Shown piece by piece: positions 7,151-15,094 of a stretch of DNA of 23,982 bases. The translations under genes and the position numbers were made by a program. The stretch's first letter is position 1. Each line of letters begins with the position of its first letter. Location of the stretch: positions 1-23,982 of the forward strand of contig JASIJX010000091.1 of assembly GCA_030049955.1 (NCBI GenBank), written 5' to 3'. The notes below the pieces were generated by a model. That model made no database searches. It was not told the DNA's origin and worked only from the letters and a program-made list of their open reading frames with translations. This DNA is from Acidobacteriaceae bacterium (GTDB lineage Bacteria > Acidobacteriota > Terriglobia > Terriglobales > Acidobacteriaceae).

Positions 7151-8641
7151 TTGAAAAAGAGTAGTTTTTGGATGAGCGCCGCTGCCGCCCTGGTGCTGGC
7201 TGCTGTGCTGGCGGGCTGCGGCAGCACCACCTATGTTGATGGCAGGCAATTGCCGCCGAGTAAGCTCCTCAACCGGGTCATGATCGCGATCCAGAACCCC
7301 AGCGGGCTGAGCAAAGGCGCGCTGCAGATCGTGGACGCTTATTACGATGAACGCAGCGGTTACAACGGCACGCCTGCGTCTTTCTCGATTGCCGGGTTCG
7401 GCGGCAATCTGCCCTACAGCATCCAGAACATGCCCGAGGAGCAGCTCGGAGCCGTTTACAGCGAGGGCGACGGCAGCTTTGCGCTTATTAACTACCAGGA
7501 AGAGAAGGAATCGAGCACTGTTGGCGGGCTTTCCGGACCGTCATCGAGCATCTTCGTCACCCGTAATGGGTTGTACGCCTTCGCTGCCAATCAGCAGTCG
7601 AACCTGTTCACGGTGGTCAGCACGGCCAGCAACACGGGCATCTCGTTCGGACTGCCTGGAGTGTACCGGGTGAGCGTGAACCCGGGCGGCTCAATGGCGC
7701 TGGCGTTTGTGCAGAACTCCGATTACGCTTATTACCCGCGCGCGCTTACGCAGGCGCAGTCAATCGCCTACTCGGGCGGACCGAGCACCTGGCCCAAAGC
7801 GGCGGTGGACTGCGAGCCGCAGAATGCGCCGAGCTGGTGCCTTTTCCAAGTGCAGAGCCCCGACAACGTGGATGCAACGGGCAACTATTATGGCGCCCCG
7901 CTGAGCTTCGACCGGCCGGTCAAGGCGGTTTTTTCCGCCGACGGCAGCACTGCATACATACTGAACTGCGGTCCAGAGTGCGGCGGCACAACGGCGTCGA
8001 TCTCGATTTTGCCCATCTCGCCCATGATCTTCCAACCCGGCCAATCCTCGGGTCTGCTGCCCTGTAACAGCTCCCCGTGCGCCAACTCATCGGCGACGGC
8101 GATGAAGACGATTGCGATTCCCGGCGGGGCCAGCAATGCGCTTGTCGACTCCAGCACCATGTATGTTGTCGGTCAGCAGCCGCAGACCATTTCCGGCCAA
8201 ACGTTTTTCGGCGGCAATCTGACGGTGGTGAATCTGGCCAGCTTTACGATTTCCAATCCTGCCGTTTCGATCAGTGACGGCGTGCCCGGCGGCGTGAGCC
8301 GCATGCTCGAGGCGGACGACAACACTCTGTGGATCGGCATGCGGCAGTGCACCAACGGCGTGCGCTTCGCAACCGGTGCGGCCGGCGGGTACGGCTGCCT
8401 GACGATGTACAACACGTCGACCAACCAGGTGGTAATGATTGAACCGTATCTCGGCGATGCTACGGGCATTGCCGCGGTTACCGGGCTGCACAAGATCTAT
8501 ACCGCCGAAGGCGGTCAGGTGTACATCTATTCCACGCAGGACGGGTCGGCTCTCAACAACGAGTTCGTTACGGTCACCGGAACGGCGTGGGACGTGGCGT
8601 ATATGGATGCCACTAGCGACGCCAACAATACCGTTTATTAG
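7151..8641 (+). CDS. Predicted lipoprotein, probable beta-propeller fold, function unknown
   Basis: A 496-residue exported protein. The N-terminus has two lysines, a hydrophobic core and a lipobox LAGC with C23, so it is probably a lipid-anchored envelope protein. The TTG start at 7151 is supported by GAGGG at 7138-7142 with 8-base spacing. An ATG at 7172 would remove the lysines. The mature part lacks catalytic motifs that I recognise. It is rich in Ser, Gly, Asn and aromatic residues. It has recurring beta-strand-like segments resembling propeller blades, such as SSSIFVTRNGLYAFAANQQS, VKAVFSADGSTAYILNCG and GLHKIYTAEGGQVYIYST. Cysteines occur in pairs (ECG, LPCNSSPC, MRQC/YGC), suggesting disulfides outside the cytoplasm. 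It may be a YncE/lactonase-like binding propeller, by inference only. It appears to be a single-gene unit. Confidence 0.85.
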   Translation: MKKSSFWMSAAAALVLAAVLAGCGSTTYVDGRQLPPSKLLNRVMIAIQNPSGLSKGALQIVDAYYDERSGYNGTPASFSIAGFGGNLPYSIQNMPEEQLGAVYSEGDGSFALINYQEEKESSTVGGLSGPSSSIFVTRNGLYAFAANQQSNLFTVVSTASNTGISFGLPGVYRVSVNPGGSMALAFVQNSDYAYYPRALTQAQSIAYSGGPSTWPKAAVDCEPQNAPSWCLFQVQSPDNVDATGNYYGAPLSFDRPVKAVFSADGSTAYILNCGPECGGTTASISILPISPMIFQPGQSSGLLPCNSSPCANSSATAMKTIAIPGGASNALVDSSTMYVVGQQPQTISGQTFFGGNLTVVNLASFTISNPAVSISDGVPGGVSRMLEADDNTLWIGMRQCTNGVRFATGAAGGYGCLTMYNTSTNQVVMIEPYLGDATGIAAVTGLHKIYTAEGGQVYIYSTQDGSALNNEFVTVTGTAWDVAYMDATSDANNTVY

Positions 8642-8712
8642 CGGTGTTAGCGGGGCTAGTTTAGCTTCGCGAGTTTGAGCGCTGTTTGCAGGCCGGTTCT
8701 TCCTCGAGCCTT

Positions 8713-9441
8713 ATGCCAGCACCTGCCGATTTCCGCGCCGATGTTCTGGCCATCGCTGCGCATCGCGATGATGTGGAGCAGACCTGCGGAGGAACGCTGA
8801 TGCGCATGGCTGCGCGCGGGCTGCGCACGGCGATTCTCGATCTTACCCAAGGCGAGGCCGGCACGCGGGGCAGCGCCCCGCAGCGCGAGGCGGAAGCCGA
8901 AGAGGCAGCACGGATTCTTGGCGTGGGTTGGCGCGATGCGCTCAGCTTTTCGGACGGCGCGATTGAGAACACCCTTGCCAACCGGCTCGAAATTGTGCGC
9001 GTGCTGCGCCGCCTGCGGCCGCGTGTCGTGATTTTGCCCTATTGGCAGGCACGCCATCCCGATCACGCGATCACGGCGACGATCGGGTATGAAGCCTGTT
9101 TCCTGTCTGGCCTGAGCAAGATTGAGACGGACGCCGAGCCGCACCGGCCTTTCAAGATCGTTTACGCGAGCCTTTACGCCGATGTGCGGCCGAGCTTCAT
9201 CGTGGATATTACACCTTTTATCGAGCAGCGCCATCTTGCGCTGATGGCGTATAAGTCGCAGTACGCGAACCAGAAGACGGGTGGTGGATTGTTCGTGCCG
9301 GAAGAAGAGATTCGCGAGCGCACATTCGCCGAGGCGCGGCATTATGGACTGCTGGCCGGCGTCCGGTACGGCGAGCCGTTCGTCCAGAAAGAAGTGGGCC
9401 TGGTCGATGATCTGACGCTGGTGCCCGTGCAATCGATTTGA
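8713..9441 (+). CDS. PIG-L/LmbE-family deacetylase, BshB1-like
   Basis: A 242-residue zinc-dependent N-acetylglucosaminyl deacetylase, most like BshB1, which deacetylates GlcNAc-malate in bacillithiol synthesis. Family blocks are AIAAHRDDVEQTCGGTL (metal site H17, D20, base D19), LDLTQGEAGTRGS (42-54), EAARILGVGWRDALSFSDG and the second metal site ARHPDHA (H115, H118). FLSGLSKI follows. The nearly invariant proline of AHPDD is Arg18 here, which is unusual next to the zinc ligand. I start it at the ATG at 8713. A TTG at 8686 is in frame but precedes a Ser-rich stretch without similarity. A methyltransferase gene follows after 19 bases, so the pair is likely one operon. bshA and bshC are not in the window, so the substrate could be another amino-sugar conjugate. 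Confidence 0.85.
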   Translation: MPAPADFRADVLAIAAHRDDVEQTCGGTLMRMAARGLRTAILDLTQGEAGTRGSAPQREAEAEEAARILGVGWRDALSFSDGAIENTLANRLEIVRVLRRLRPRVVILPYWQARHPDHAITATIGYEACFLSGLSKIETDAEPHRPFKIVYASLYADVRPSFIVDITPFIEQRHLALMAYKSQYANQKTGGGLFVPEEEIRERTFAEARHYGLLAGVRYGEPFVQKEVGLVDDLTLVPVQSI

Positions 9442-9460
9442 CCGATAGCAAGGAGTTCCT

Positions 9461-10207
9461 TTGTCGCAGAACTGGGATCCCGAAGCCTACGCGCGTGCCG
9501 GCGCATTTGTGCACGGCCTGGCTGGGGGCGTTGTGGAGTGGCTCGAGGCGCGTGCGGGCGAGCAGATTCTCGACATCGGCTGCGGCGACGGCCAGCTTAC
9601 GCTGCGCATCGCGGACACTGGTGCAACGGTCACTGGAATCGATTCCTCGCCGCAAATGGTGGCGGCAGCGCGGGAGCGCGGCGTGCGTGCCGAAGTAGCT
9701 CCGGCCGAGAAGTTGCCGTTTGCCGGCGGAGCCTTCGATGCGGCATTCTCCAATGCGGCGCTGCACTGGGTGCGCGATCACGACGCAATGCTCGGCGAGG
9801 TGCATCGCGTGCTCAGGCCGGGCGGCCGCTTTGTGGCGGAGTTCGGCGGGCACGGCAATATTGCTGCGATTGTGGTTGCATTTGCCGCGGCGCTCGAGAA
9901 GCACGGCTTCACCGGCTGCGAAGAGAATGTGAATTACTATCCCACGCCGGCTGCTTACCAGCGTCGGCTGGAGCAATACGGATTCAAGGTGGACGAGATC
10001 GCGCTGATTCCCCGGCCCACGCCTCTGGCCACCGGCATGGCAGAGTGGTTGAGGACCTTTCGCCGCGGAGTGCTCGAGGAGTTACCCGTGTCTGTGCGCG
10101 AGGCGGTGGTGCGGGATACCGAAGCGCTGTTGGCACCCGCTCTGCGCGATGAGGAAGGGAACTGGACGGCGGATTATGTGCGGCTAAGGTTTCGGGCGAC
10201 GCGATAA
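9461..10207 (+). CDS. Class I SAM-dependent methyltransferase
   Basis: A 248-residue Rossmann-fold methyltransferase, closest in style to the trans-aconitate/UbiE-like (Methyltransf_11) group. Motif I is ILDIGCGDGQLTLRI (36-50). The acidic residue at the end of strand 2 lies in GIDSSPQM, then APAEKLPF, and motif IV is FDAAFSNAALHWVRDH. EVHRVLRPGGRFVAEFGG follows. The C-terminal third (YYPTPAAYQRRLEQYGFKVD) is a helical substrate lid. The TTG start has AAGGAG six bases upstream, which is decisive. It lies 19 bases after the deacetylase gene, suggesting joint action on one small molecule. The true substrate cannot be read from sequence. Confidence 0.9.
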   Translation: MSQNWDPEAYARAGAFVHGLAGGVVEWLEARAGEQILDIGCGDGQLTLRIADTGATVTGIDSSPQMVAAARERGVRAEVAPAEKLPFAGGAFDAAFSNAALHWVRDHDAMLGEVHRVLRPGGRFVAEFGGHGNIAAIVVAFAAALEKHGFTGCEENVNYYPTPAAYQRRLEQYGFKVDEIALIPRPTPLATGMAEWLRTFRRGVLEELPVSVREAVVRDTEALLAPALRDEEGNWTADYVRLRFRATR

Positions 10208-10745
10208 GACGGCCCGAGTCCCGGATTTCGGCTGCTGAATGATGATTTAGCTGTTGCCTTCTCGTTGGGCCTATGGCAAAGTATCATCTGCGCAGGAGAA
10301 CGCCCGATGATTTGCATGACGCAAAATTCGTTGCATAAAGCAGAAAGGCCGGAGAATGGTCTTTCGAGCTGCCGGGCGTGGTTTCCTATCTACTGCTAAC
10401 ACGCCCTCCACTTAACGCGGCAGTTCAAGAAATCAACTTGCTTTGAGCGGGCTGTAGAAGAATCGCTGCGCCTGTGCGGCGACGCTTTTTTCTTTCGCTT
10501 GCCAGAGGGAAGTGTGTTTGCTGCTGCCTCAGCGTTATGGCTAACTTTTGTGGCACGGCATCGGCGCTCTTGATCAAAACCGGCTGCATCATGCAGATCA
10601 CTGCTATTTTGATGATCCGCAACTCATCGGCTCGACTCAGAACGCGGGGTCAGGATCAGGGTTGACCGTTGAGGGGCAGAGCAATAGAGGCAGCATGGCG
10701 CAAGCCAACAATCTCCGGAACTTCCGGATAGAAATGACAATTGCC
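10208..10745. other. Long intergenic region without a recognised gene
   Basis: About 540 bases. Open frames here lack protein character. It holds an inverted repeat TTTGC-N5-GCAAA near 10311-10325, followed within 15 bases by TTGCATAAA. A hairpin with a T-run lies at 10463-10491. It is somewhat richer in A/T than its neighbours. I cannot match any tRNA or known small RNA. Its 3' part may be the leader of the four-cysteine protein gene. Confidence 0.45.
10463..10491 (+). terminator. Possible intrinsic terminator in the long gap
   Basis: TCGCTGC (10463-10469) pairs with GCGGCGA (10476-10482), seven pairs including one G-U, around a 6-base loop. After three bases comes TTTTTT (10486-10491). It lies about 255 bases past the methyltransferase stop, so it would end either a long 3' tail or an unrecognised small transcript. 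Confidence 0.35.
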
Positions 10746-11090
10746 ATGGCTAAACTGAATGTGAAAAACGGCACCCCGGTTGGCAACGAGCATTTGTGCC
10801 GTCACTGCACAAACGGGCAGTTCACCACCGGGTATCGCGAGTCAGAGGTGCTTGTCGTCTGCACAAACTCGAATCCGGCGCGGCTGGTTCCATTCCCTGT
10901 GCACGAATGCACAGAGTTCTGGGATCGCAACCGCCCCGACTATGAAGAGATGACGAAGCTGGCGCTCGACTTCAATCAGGCGCGCAGAAAACCGACACCT
11001 GGATTCAGAGGGAGCGGTTTCGCGCAGGTTCCAGCTGTTTTGGTCGAAGATGAGGACGGCGAAGAGCAGGACGAGGCGGCTTGCATTTGA
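10746..11090 (+). CDS. Small four-cysteine protein, conserved hypothetical
   Basis: A 114-residue soluble protein of unknown function. Four cysteines (C18 and C21 in LCRHC, C39 in VVCT, C55 in HEC) suggest a zinc-ribbon-like metal site. The core motifs are MAKLNVKNGTPVGNEHLC, TGYRESEVLVVC, VPFPVHECTEFWDRNRPDYE and a C-terminal acidic tail (EDEDGEEQDE). I believe similar short proteins occur across Acidobacteriota, but that is recollection. The ATG at 10746 is chosen by where the conserved-looking sequence begins. An ATG at 10695 has GAGG four bases ahead and would add 17 residues, so the start is uncertain. A strong intrinsic terminator begins 43 bases after the stop, so it is probably transcribed alone. 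Confidence 0.8.
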   Translation: MAKLNVKNGTPVGNEHLCRHCTNGQFTTGYRESEVLVVCTNSNPARLVPFPVHECTEFWDRNRPDYEEMTKLALDFNQARRKPTPGFRGSGFAQVPAVLVEDEDGEEQDEAACI

Positions 11091-11133
11091 TGCGATCAAT
11101 CTCGATAAGAAGCACTACGATGTGGGACTATCC

Positions 11134-11168
11134 GGAGCAGCCTTCATGGTTGCTCCATTTTTGTTTTG
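11134..11168 (+). terminator. Rho-independent terminator of the four-cysteine protein gene
   Basis: GGAGCAGCC (11134-11142) pairs over nine positions (one G-U) with GGTTGCTCC (11148-11156) around a 5-base TTCAT loop. ATTTTTGTTTT follows at once. This is the most canonical intrinsic terminator in the window. Confidence 0.82.
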
Positions 11169-11253
11169 GTGGACGTGTCGGGTTCACGCCGGACAACCGG
11201 GTTTTTGCCGTCGCGTCTAACTGGATAGCGCCGCACGGCACGGCGGTGATTTT

Positions 11254-12531
11254 ATGAATCTTCCCCGCCTCGACCTTCCCCGTCTCGAGCGACGCCCTGA
11301 ACTTGACGCCCTGCGTGGAGTTTTCCTTGTCTGGATGACGCTCACGCATCTGCCCACGCACTTCAGCGACTTCGTTAACTCACCCATTGGGTTTGTCTCT
11401 TCGGCAGAAGGGTTCGTGTTCGTGTCCGCGTTCCTGGTAGGACGGCTTTACATTCGCGAACTCATGCAGGATGAAACCCGCGTGCGGATGAAGCTCTGGA
11501 AACGAACTCTCAAGATCTATGGCTATCACCTGGTGATGCTGGCGCTGGCTTTCACCATTGCGGGCGCTTACGCTGTGCATACCCATAGAGCAGCCATCTA
11601 CAACCTGCTCGATTTTTATATTGCGCACCCAGTGGTGGCGATTGTCGGTTCGGTGCTGCTGCTCTACTGCCCGCCGCTTCTCGACATTCTGCCAATGTAC
11701 GTCATCTTCCTCTTCTTTACGCCGCTTGTGCTCTCGGCTTCGGTGCGATTCGGGTGGAAAAAGGTTTTGCTGGTGAGCGGGTCAGTGTGGCTGATGGCGC
11801 AGTTCGGGCTGCGCGACCTGGTGCACAACTGGATTGTGCATGTTACTCATCTGCATATTCCGCTGCAGGAGACCGGAGCCTTCAACCTTTTTGCCTGGCA
11901 GGCGCTGTGGGTGGTGGGCGTATGGCTTGGCTCCCGGTCGGCATTGCATGCGGCGACGTTCCGGCGGATTCCGGGTTGGATCGCTGCGCTCTCCTGTCTG
12001 GCGTGCCTGTTGTTCATCGGCGTACGCTGGGGCTGGCTGGGCCCCCACCTTACACAGGATGTGCTCAGCACGCAGCTCGACAAATGGCAGATCGGACCGC
12101 TGCGCGTTGTCAATCTGGCCGCGTTCTCGATCGTCGTCTACTGGTTCCGCAAGTTCCTGCTGCGCTTTGTCGCCAATGAGCCGTTCCTCACCCTGGGTAA
12201 GGCTTCGCTGCACGTCTTCTGCGCACATGTTTTCTTCGTTTTCATCGGCCTTTCGCTGCTGATGCGCGATGTGGACGAAGATGTGGGCGCGCCAGCGGAG
12301 CAGTTACACGGAATTCCTGCCATTGCGCTGCTGGTGGTTACATTTATTGCTTTGTTCCTGGTGGCTGTCCGCGTGGTGCGGCAGCGCAGGGCGGAGCGCG
12401 CCGCGCGCGAGAAAGCCCGCGCCGAGGCGGCGCTGGCAGGCGCAACGCAACCGGATAGCGGGCAGGCATCGCCTTGCTCGCGCAACGGCGACGAACACGG
12501 GTCGCCCGCCCTTGCTAAGGCAGGACGCTGA
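11254..12531 (+). CDS. OpgC-family integral membrane protein
   Basis: A 425-residue polytopic inner-membrane protein of the OpgC (acyltransferase-3-like) family. Members such as OpgC transfer succinyl groups to periplasmic glucans. The N-terminal motif RRPELDALRGVFLVWMTLTH, with Arg/Asp just before the first membrane helix and a histidine inside it, is typical. About ten hydrophobic segments follow, including VVAIVGSVLLLYCPPLLDIL, MYVIFLFFTPLVLSA, LFAWQALWVVGVWLG, IAALSCLACLLFIGV, HVFCAHVFFVFIGLSLL and IPAIALLVVTFIALFLVAV. The cytoplasmic C-terminus (about 375-425) is a charged Arg/Ala/Glu-rich helix, then a disordered end. The ATG at 11254 has only a weak GGTGA ahead of it. No glucan synthase (OpgG/OpgH) is nearby, so the acceptor is unknown. 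Confidence 0.87.
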   Translation: MNLPRLDLPRLERRPELDALRGVFLVWMTLTHLPTHFSDFVNSPIGFVSSAEGFVFVSAFLVGRLYIRELMQDETRVRMKLWKRTLKIYGYHLVMLALAFTIAGAYAVHTHRAAIYNLLDFYIAHPVVAIVGSVLLLYCPPLLDILPMYVIFLFFTPLVLSASVRFGWKKVLLVSGSVWLMAQFGLRDLVHNWIVHVTHLHIPLQETGAFNLFAWQALWVVGVWLGSRSALHAATFRRIPGWIAALSCLACLLFIGVRWGWLGPHLTQDVLSTQLDKWQIGPLRVVNLAAFSIVVYWFRKFLLRFVANEPFLTLGKASLHVFCAHVFFVFIGLSLLMRDVDEDVGAPAEQLHGIPAIALLVVTFIALFLVAVRVVRQRRAERAAREKARAEAALAGATQPDSGQASPCSRNGDEHGSPALAKAGR

Positions 12532-12612
12532 GAACCCGGATCGCGGGACGGCCAAATTCATCAAACATTTGCAAAATCTTTGCCGCCGTGCATTAGTCTG
12601 GTGGTGAAAAGG

Positions 12613-12645
12613 GGCGGTTTCGGTAATTGTCACTCTATAACCGCC
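12613..12645 (+). promoter_or_regulatory. Inverted repeat with -10-like box upstream of the PhoB-like gene
   Basis: GGCGGTT (12613-12619) and AACCGCC (12639-12645) form a perfect 7-bp inverted repeat around 19 bases. TATAAC (12636-12641) overlaps the right arm and could be a -10 box. TTGTCAC (12628-12634) resembles one half of an enterobacterial Pho box, but no second half is present. It may be an autoregulatory operator or a leader hairpin. Confidence 0.35.
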
Positions 12646-12664
12646 TGCTGAGGGGCTTACCCGC

Positions 12665-13366
12665 TTGAGCCAATCCATTTTCGTATTGGAAGACGAGACC
12701 GACATCGCCCGGCTGGTGCAGCACAACCTTGAGGCGGCCGGATTCGAGGCACGCCTGTTTCACACTCCCACCAACCTGATTCCCGACGCCGAACGCAAAG
12801 CACCGGCGCTGTTCCTGCTGGACATCATGGTTCCGGGCGGTGACGGGCTGGACGTTTGCCGGCGGCTGCGCAGCAATGCGGCGCTTTCCACGATTCCGAT
12901 CATCTTTCTTACGGCGCGGGCGGGTGAGAACGATCGCGTGCTGGGCCTCGAGCTCGGCGCCGACGACTACATCACCAAGCCGTTTTCCACGCGTGAGCTG
13001 GTGGCGCGTGTTAAAGCCGTGTTGCGGCGGTTCGAACGGCCGGATTCTCCCTCAATCGTCAGCTTTGAAGACGTGATTATCGACGCCGGCGCGATGCAGT
13101 TGAAGGTGCGTGGAGAGCTGACCACCACAACCGCGACCGAGTTTCGGCTGCTCGACTACCTGGCACGGCATCCGGGGCGCGTGTTCAGCCGCGACCACCT
13201 GCTCGATGCCGTCTGGGGCGATGCCCGCTTTGTGACTCCCCGTTCGGTCGATGTCTATGTGCGCCGCATCCGTGAGAAAATCGAGCTGGACCCGGAAAAT
13301 CCGCGCTATTTGAAGACGGTGCGGGGCGCCGGATACCGATTTGAAATGCCCAGGAACGGCTTCTAA
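12665..13366 (+). CDS. phoB: PhoB-like OmpR-family response regulator
   Basis: A 233-residue two-domain regulator. The receiver domain (1-120) has D10, phosphoacceptor D53 in LLDIMVPGGDGL, T83 in FLTARAGENDRV, and K105 in DDYITKPFS. The winged helix (about 130-230) carries TATEFRLLDYLARHPGRVFS, then RSVDVYVRRIREKIELDP and LKTVRGAGYRF. The sequence looks most like PhoB/PhoP phosphate regulators, and the PhoR-like kinase downstream and pstS in the region support that role. The TTG start is chosen because GAGGGG (12650-12655) sits 9 bases ahead and the receiver fold begins at once. OmpR-family members are similar to each other, so the phosphate assignment rests partly on context. Confidence 0.88.
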   Translation: MSQSIFVLEDETDIARLVQHNLEAAGFEARLFHTPTNLIPDAERKAPALFLLDIMVPGGDGLDVCRRLRSNAALSTIPIIFLTARAGENDRVLGLELGADDYITKPFSTRELVARVKAVLRRFERPDSPSIVSFEDVIIDAGAMQLKVRGELTTTTATEFRLLDYLARHPGRVFSRDHLLDAVWGDARFVTPRSVDVYVRRIREKIELDPENPRYLKTVRGAGYRFEMPRNGF

Positions 13367-13372
13367 GGCGTC

Positions 13373-13473
13373 TTCGGTTCATACGTCGACCAGCCAGCGG
13401 CATGACCCCAGGTAGCTCTTTCTTCAGGAAAGAGCCACGCAGCCGCGTCAACCCTGTAAGCAGTTGAACCGAA
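13373..13473 (+). other. Structured gap between the PhoB-like and PhoR-like genes
   Basis: TTCGGTTCA (13373-13381) and TGAACCGAA (13465-13473) can close a long loop. Inside it, GCTCTTTC (13415-13422) and GAAAGAGC (13428-13435) form a perfect 8-bp hairpin with a 5-base loop. The hairpin has no T-run, so it does not look like a terminator. It may slow or process the message between regulator and kinase. Confidence 0.5.
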
Positions 13474-13491
13474 AACGCTGGTGCGGGCTTT

Positions 13492-14913
13492 ATGACCCAC
13501 AAGGTCTTTTCCAGGCTGCTTGGCCTGTTCGTTCTGCTTCTTCTGTTCCACACCTTAGTGATGGTGGTGGTGTTCCATCGTTTTGCGGAGCACGCCGCTG
13601 CCGACTCGCTGAGCGTGCTGGTCAGGCATGCAACGTGGTCGGGGCTGATCGCGCTGGTGATCGCACTGCCGCTGGCGGCGATTGTAGCCGGCCGCATTTC
13701 AGCGCGGCTGGCGCGGGTGGTGACATTCGCGCGCCGCATTGCAGGCGGCGAGCTGAGCGCGCGGCTTGACAACACGGAAGGCGAGGACGAGTTTTCCGCA
13801 ATGGAGTCCGCTCTGAACCGGACGGCGGAGCGGCTGGACACCGATTTTGCGGAACTTGAAAGCGGCCGACAGGAACTGGCCGCCATGCTCGACGGCATGC
13901 AGGAGGCGGTGGTTGCTGTTACATCCGACGGCCAGGTGCGGTGGTCGAATGCGGTGATGCAGCGGATTGCCGGCACACAGATTCGCGCCGGCCGGCCGCT
14001 GGTCCACTCGGCGCGCGATCCGGAATTTCTGGCCTGCGTGCGCGGGGCTCTGGAACGGCGAGAGCTTTGCCTCGGCCGGGCATCGTCGCTGGCGCCGGGC
14101 CGAGTGTTTGAGGTGAATGCGGCGCCGCTGCCCTCGGGCGGCGCGCTGGTCGTTCTGCATGACGTGACCGGTATTGAGGCGGCGCAGAAGACGCGGCGCG
14201 ACTTTGTGGCCAACGTGAGCCACGAGCTGCGCACACCGCTCACCTCCATTCAAGGCTACGTTGAGACGCTGATTGAGGATCCGAATCCCAGTCCGGAGAT
14301 GACGCGGGAGTTCCTCGGCATCATCCTGAAGAACGCGGCGCGCATGAGCCGGCTGACGGAGGATTTGCTGGCTCTGGCCAGCGTGGAAAGCCCTGATTAC
14401 AAGCTCTCGCTGAAGCCGACGCGGGCCAGCGCGCTGGTACAGGACGCAATCCAGTTGCTGGGCGGGATTGTGGTGGATTCCGGCGTGAAGCTGCAAACGG
14501 GTGGCGCGCCCAACGATCTGGTCATGGCCGATCCTGACGCCATGAACCAAGTCTTCGGCAATCTGATCGAGAACTCGCTGAAATACGCAAAAGAAGGCAA
14601 GCGCATCCGCATTGGCGCGCAGCCGCTTGCTTCCGAAGTGCAGTTTACGATTCAGGACTTTGGCCCCGGCATCGCATCCGAGCACCTGGAGCGCATCTTC
14701 GAGCGCTTCTACAGAGTAGACAAGGCGCGCTCGCGCGAGTCCGGCGGAACGGGGCTGGGCCTTGCTATTGTGAAGCACATCGTGCAGGCCCATGGCGGGC
14801 GCATCTGGGCCGAAAGCGAGCTTGGCTCAGGCGCTTCGTTTCATTTCACGCTGCCGCTTGCGCAGTCCGCGCCGCTGGCTGTCTCCGCGTCCGCAGAGCG
14901 ACCCGCGTCATAA
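13492..14913 (+). CDS. phoR: PhoR-like membrane sensor histidine kinase
   Basis: A 473-residue kinase with two membrane helices (about 6-28 and 50-68) and only about 20 residues between them, so it has no real extracytoplasmic sensor. This is the known PhoR layout. A HAMP-like linker (70-118) and a PAS domain (about 125-230) follow. The HisKA domain has H244 in FVANVSHELRTPLTSIQGY. The HATPase domain has N361 in FGNLIENSLKYA, G1 DFGPGI (389-394), F-box ERIFERFYRVDKARSR and G2 GGTGLGLAIVKHI. Such kinases read phosphate status through PstSCAB/PhoU. It lies 125 bases after the PhoB-like gene, probably in one transcript. Only a weak ribosome binding site precedes the ATG. Confidence 0.88.
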   Translation: MTHKVFSRLLGLFVLLLLFHTLVMVVVFHRFAEHAAADSLSVLVRHATWSGLIALVIALPLAAIVAGRISARLARVVTFARRIAGGELSARLDNTEGEDEFSAMESALNRTAERLDTDFAELESGRQELAAMLDGMQEAVVAVTSDGQVRWSNAVMQRIAGTQIRAGRPLVHSARDPEFLACVRGALERRELCLGRASSLAPGRVFEVNAAPLPSGGALVVLHDVTGIEAAQKTRRDFVANVSHELRTPLTSIQGYVETLIEDPNPSPEMTREFLGIILKNAARMSRLTEDLLALASVESPDYKLSLKPTRASALVQDAIQLLGGIVVDSGVKLQTGGAPNDLVMADPDAMNQVFGNLIENSLKYAKEGKRIRIGAQPLASEVQFTIQDFGPGIASEHLERIFERFYRVDKARSRESGGTGLGLAIVKHIVQAHGGRIWAESELGSGASFHFTLPLAQSAPLAVSASAERPAS

Positions 14914-15050
14914 CGCGCGAATACACCAGATAGGTGCCCTGCGGCGTGGAAAACCGTGAATGGCCGAGACGGGTAGACTGGTTGCGTTGTACCGCTTCAC
15001 TTCAGACATGTGCGCGCTTCTTCTCCCTGTGAGAATGGGCGCCTCCATCA

Positions 15051-15085
15051 AGGGTTCGGGAAAAACAAGGGTTCGGGAAAAAACA
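15051..15085 (+). repeat. Tandem 17/18-bp duplication in the leader of the glutaminase-family gene
   Basis: AGGGTTCGGGAAAAACA (15051-15067) is directly followed by AGGGTTCGGGAAAAAACA (15068-15085), identical except for one extra A. It ends just before the GAGG of the next gene, so it sits in the likely 5' untranslated leader. Confidence 0.8.
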
Positions 15086-15094
15086 GTGAGGAAA

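Noticed and set aside
6790..7164. Plus-strand open frame spanning the divergent gap
   Set aside because: Begins antisense to the methionine gene, passes through the REP-like hairpin and overlaps the lipoprotein start. No coding character.
10425..10665. Short open frames on both strands in the 540-base gap
   Set aside because: No ribosome binding site, no conserved-looking motifs, and they cross the hairpin with the T-run.
13185..14249. Minus-strand open frame of 354 codons opposite the PhoR-like kinase
   Set aside because: Ser/Arg/Thr-rich shadow of the kinase gene in GC-rich DNA.
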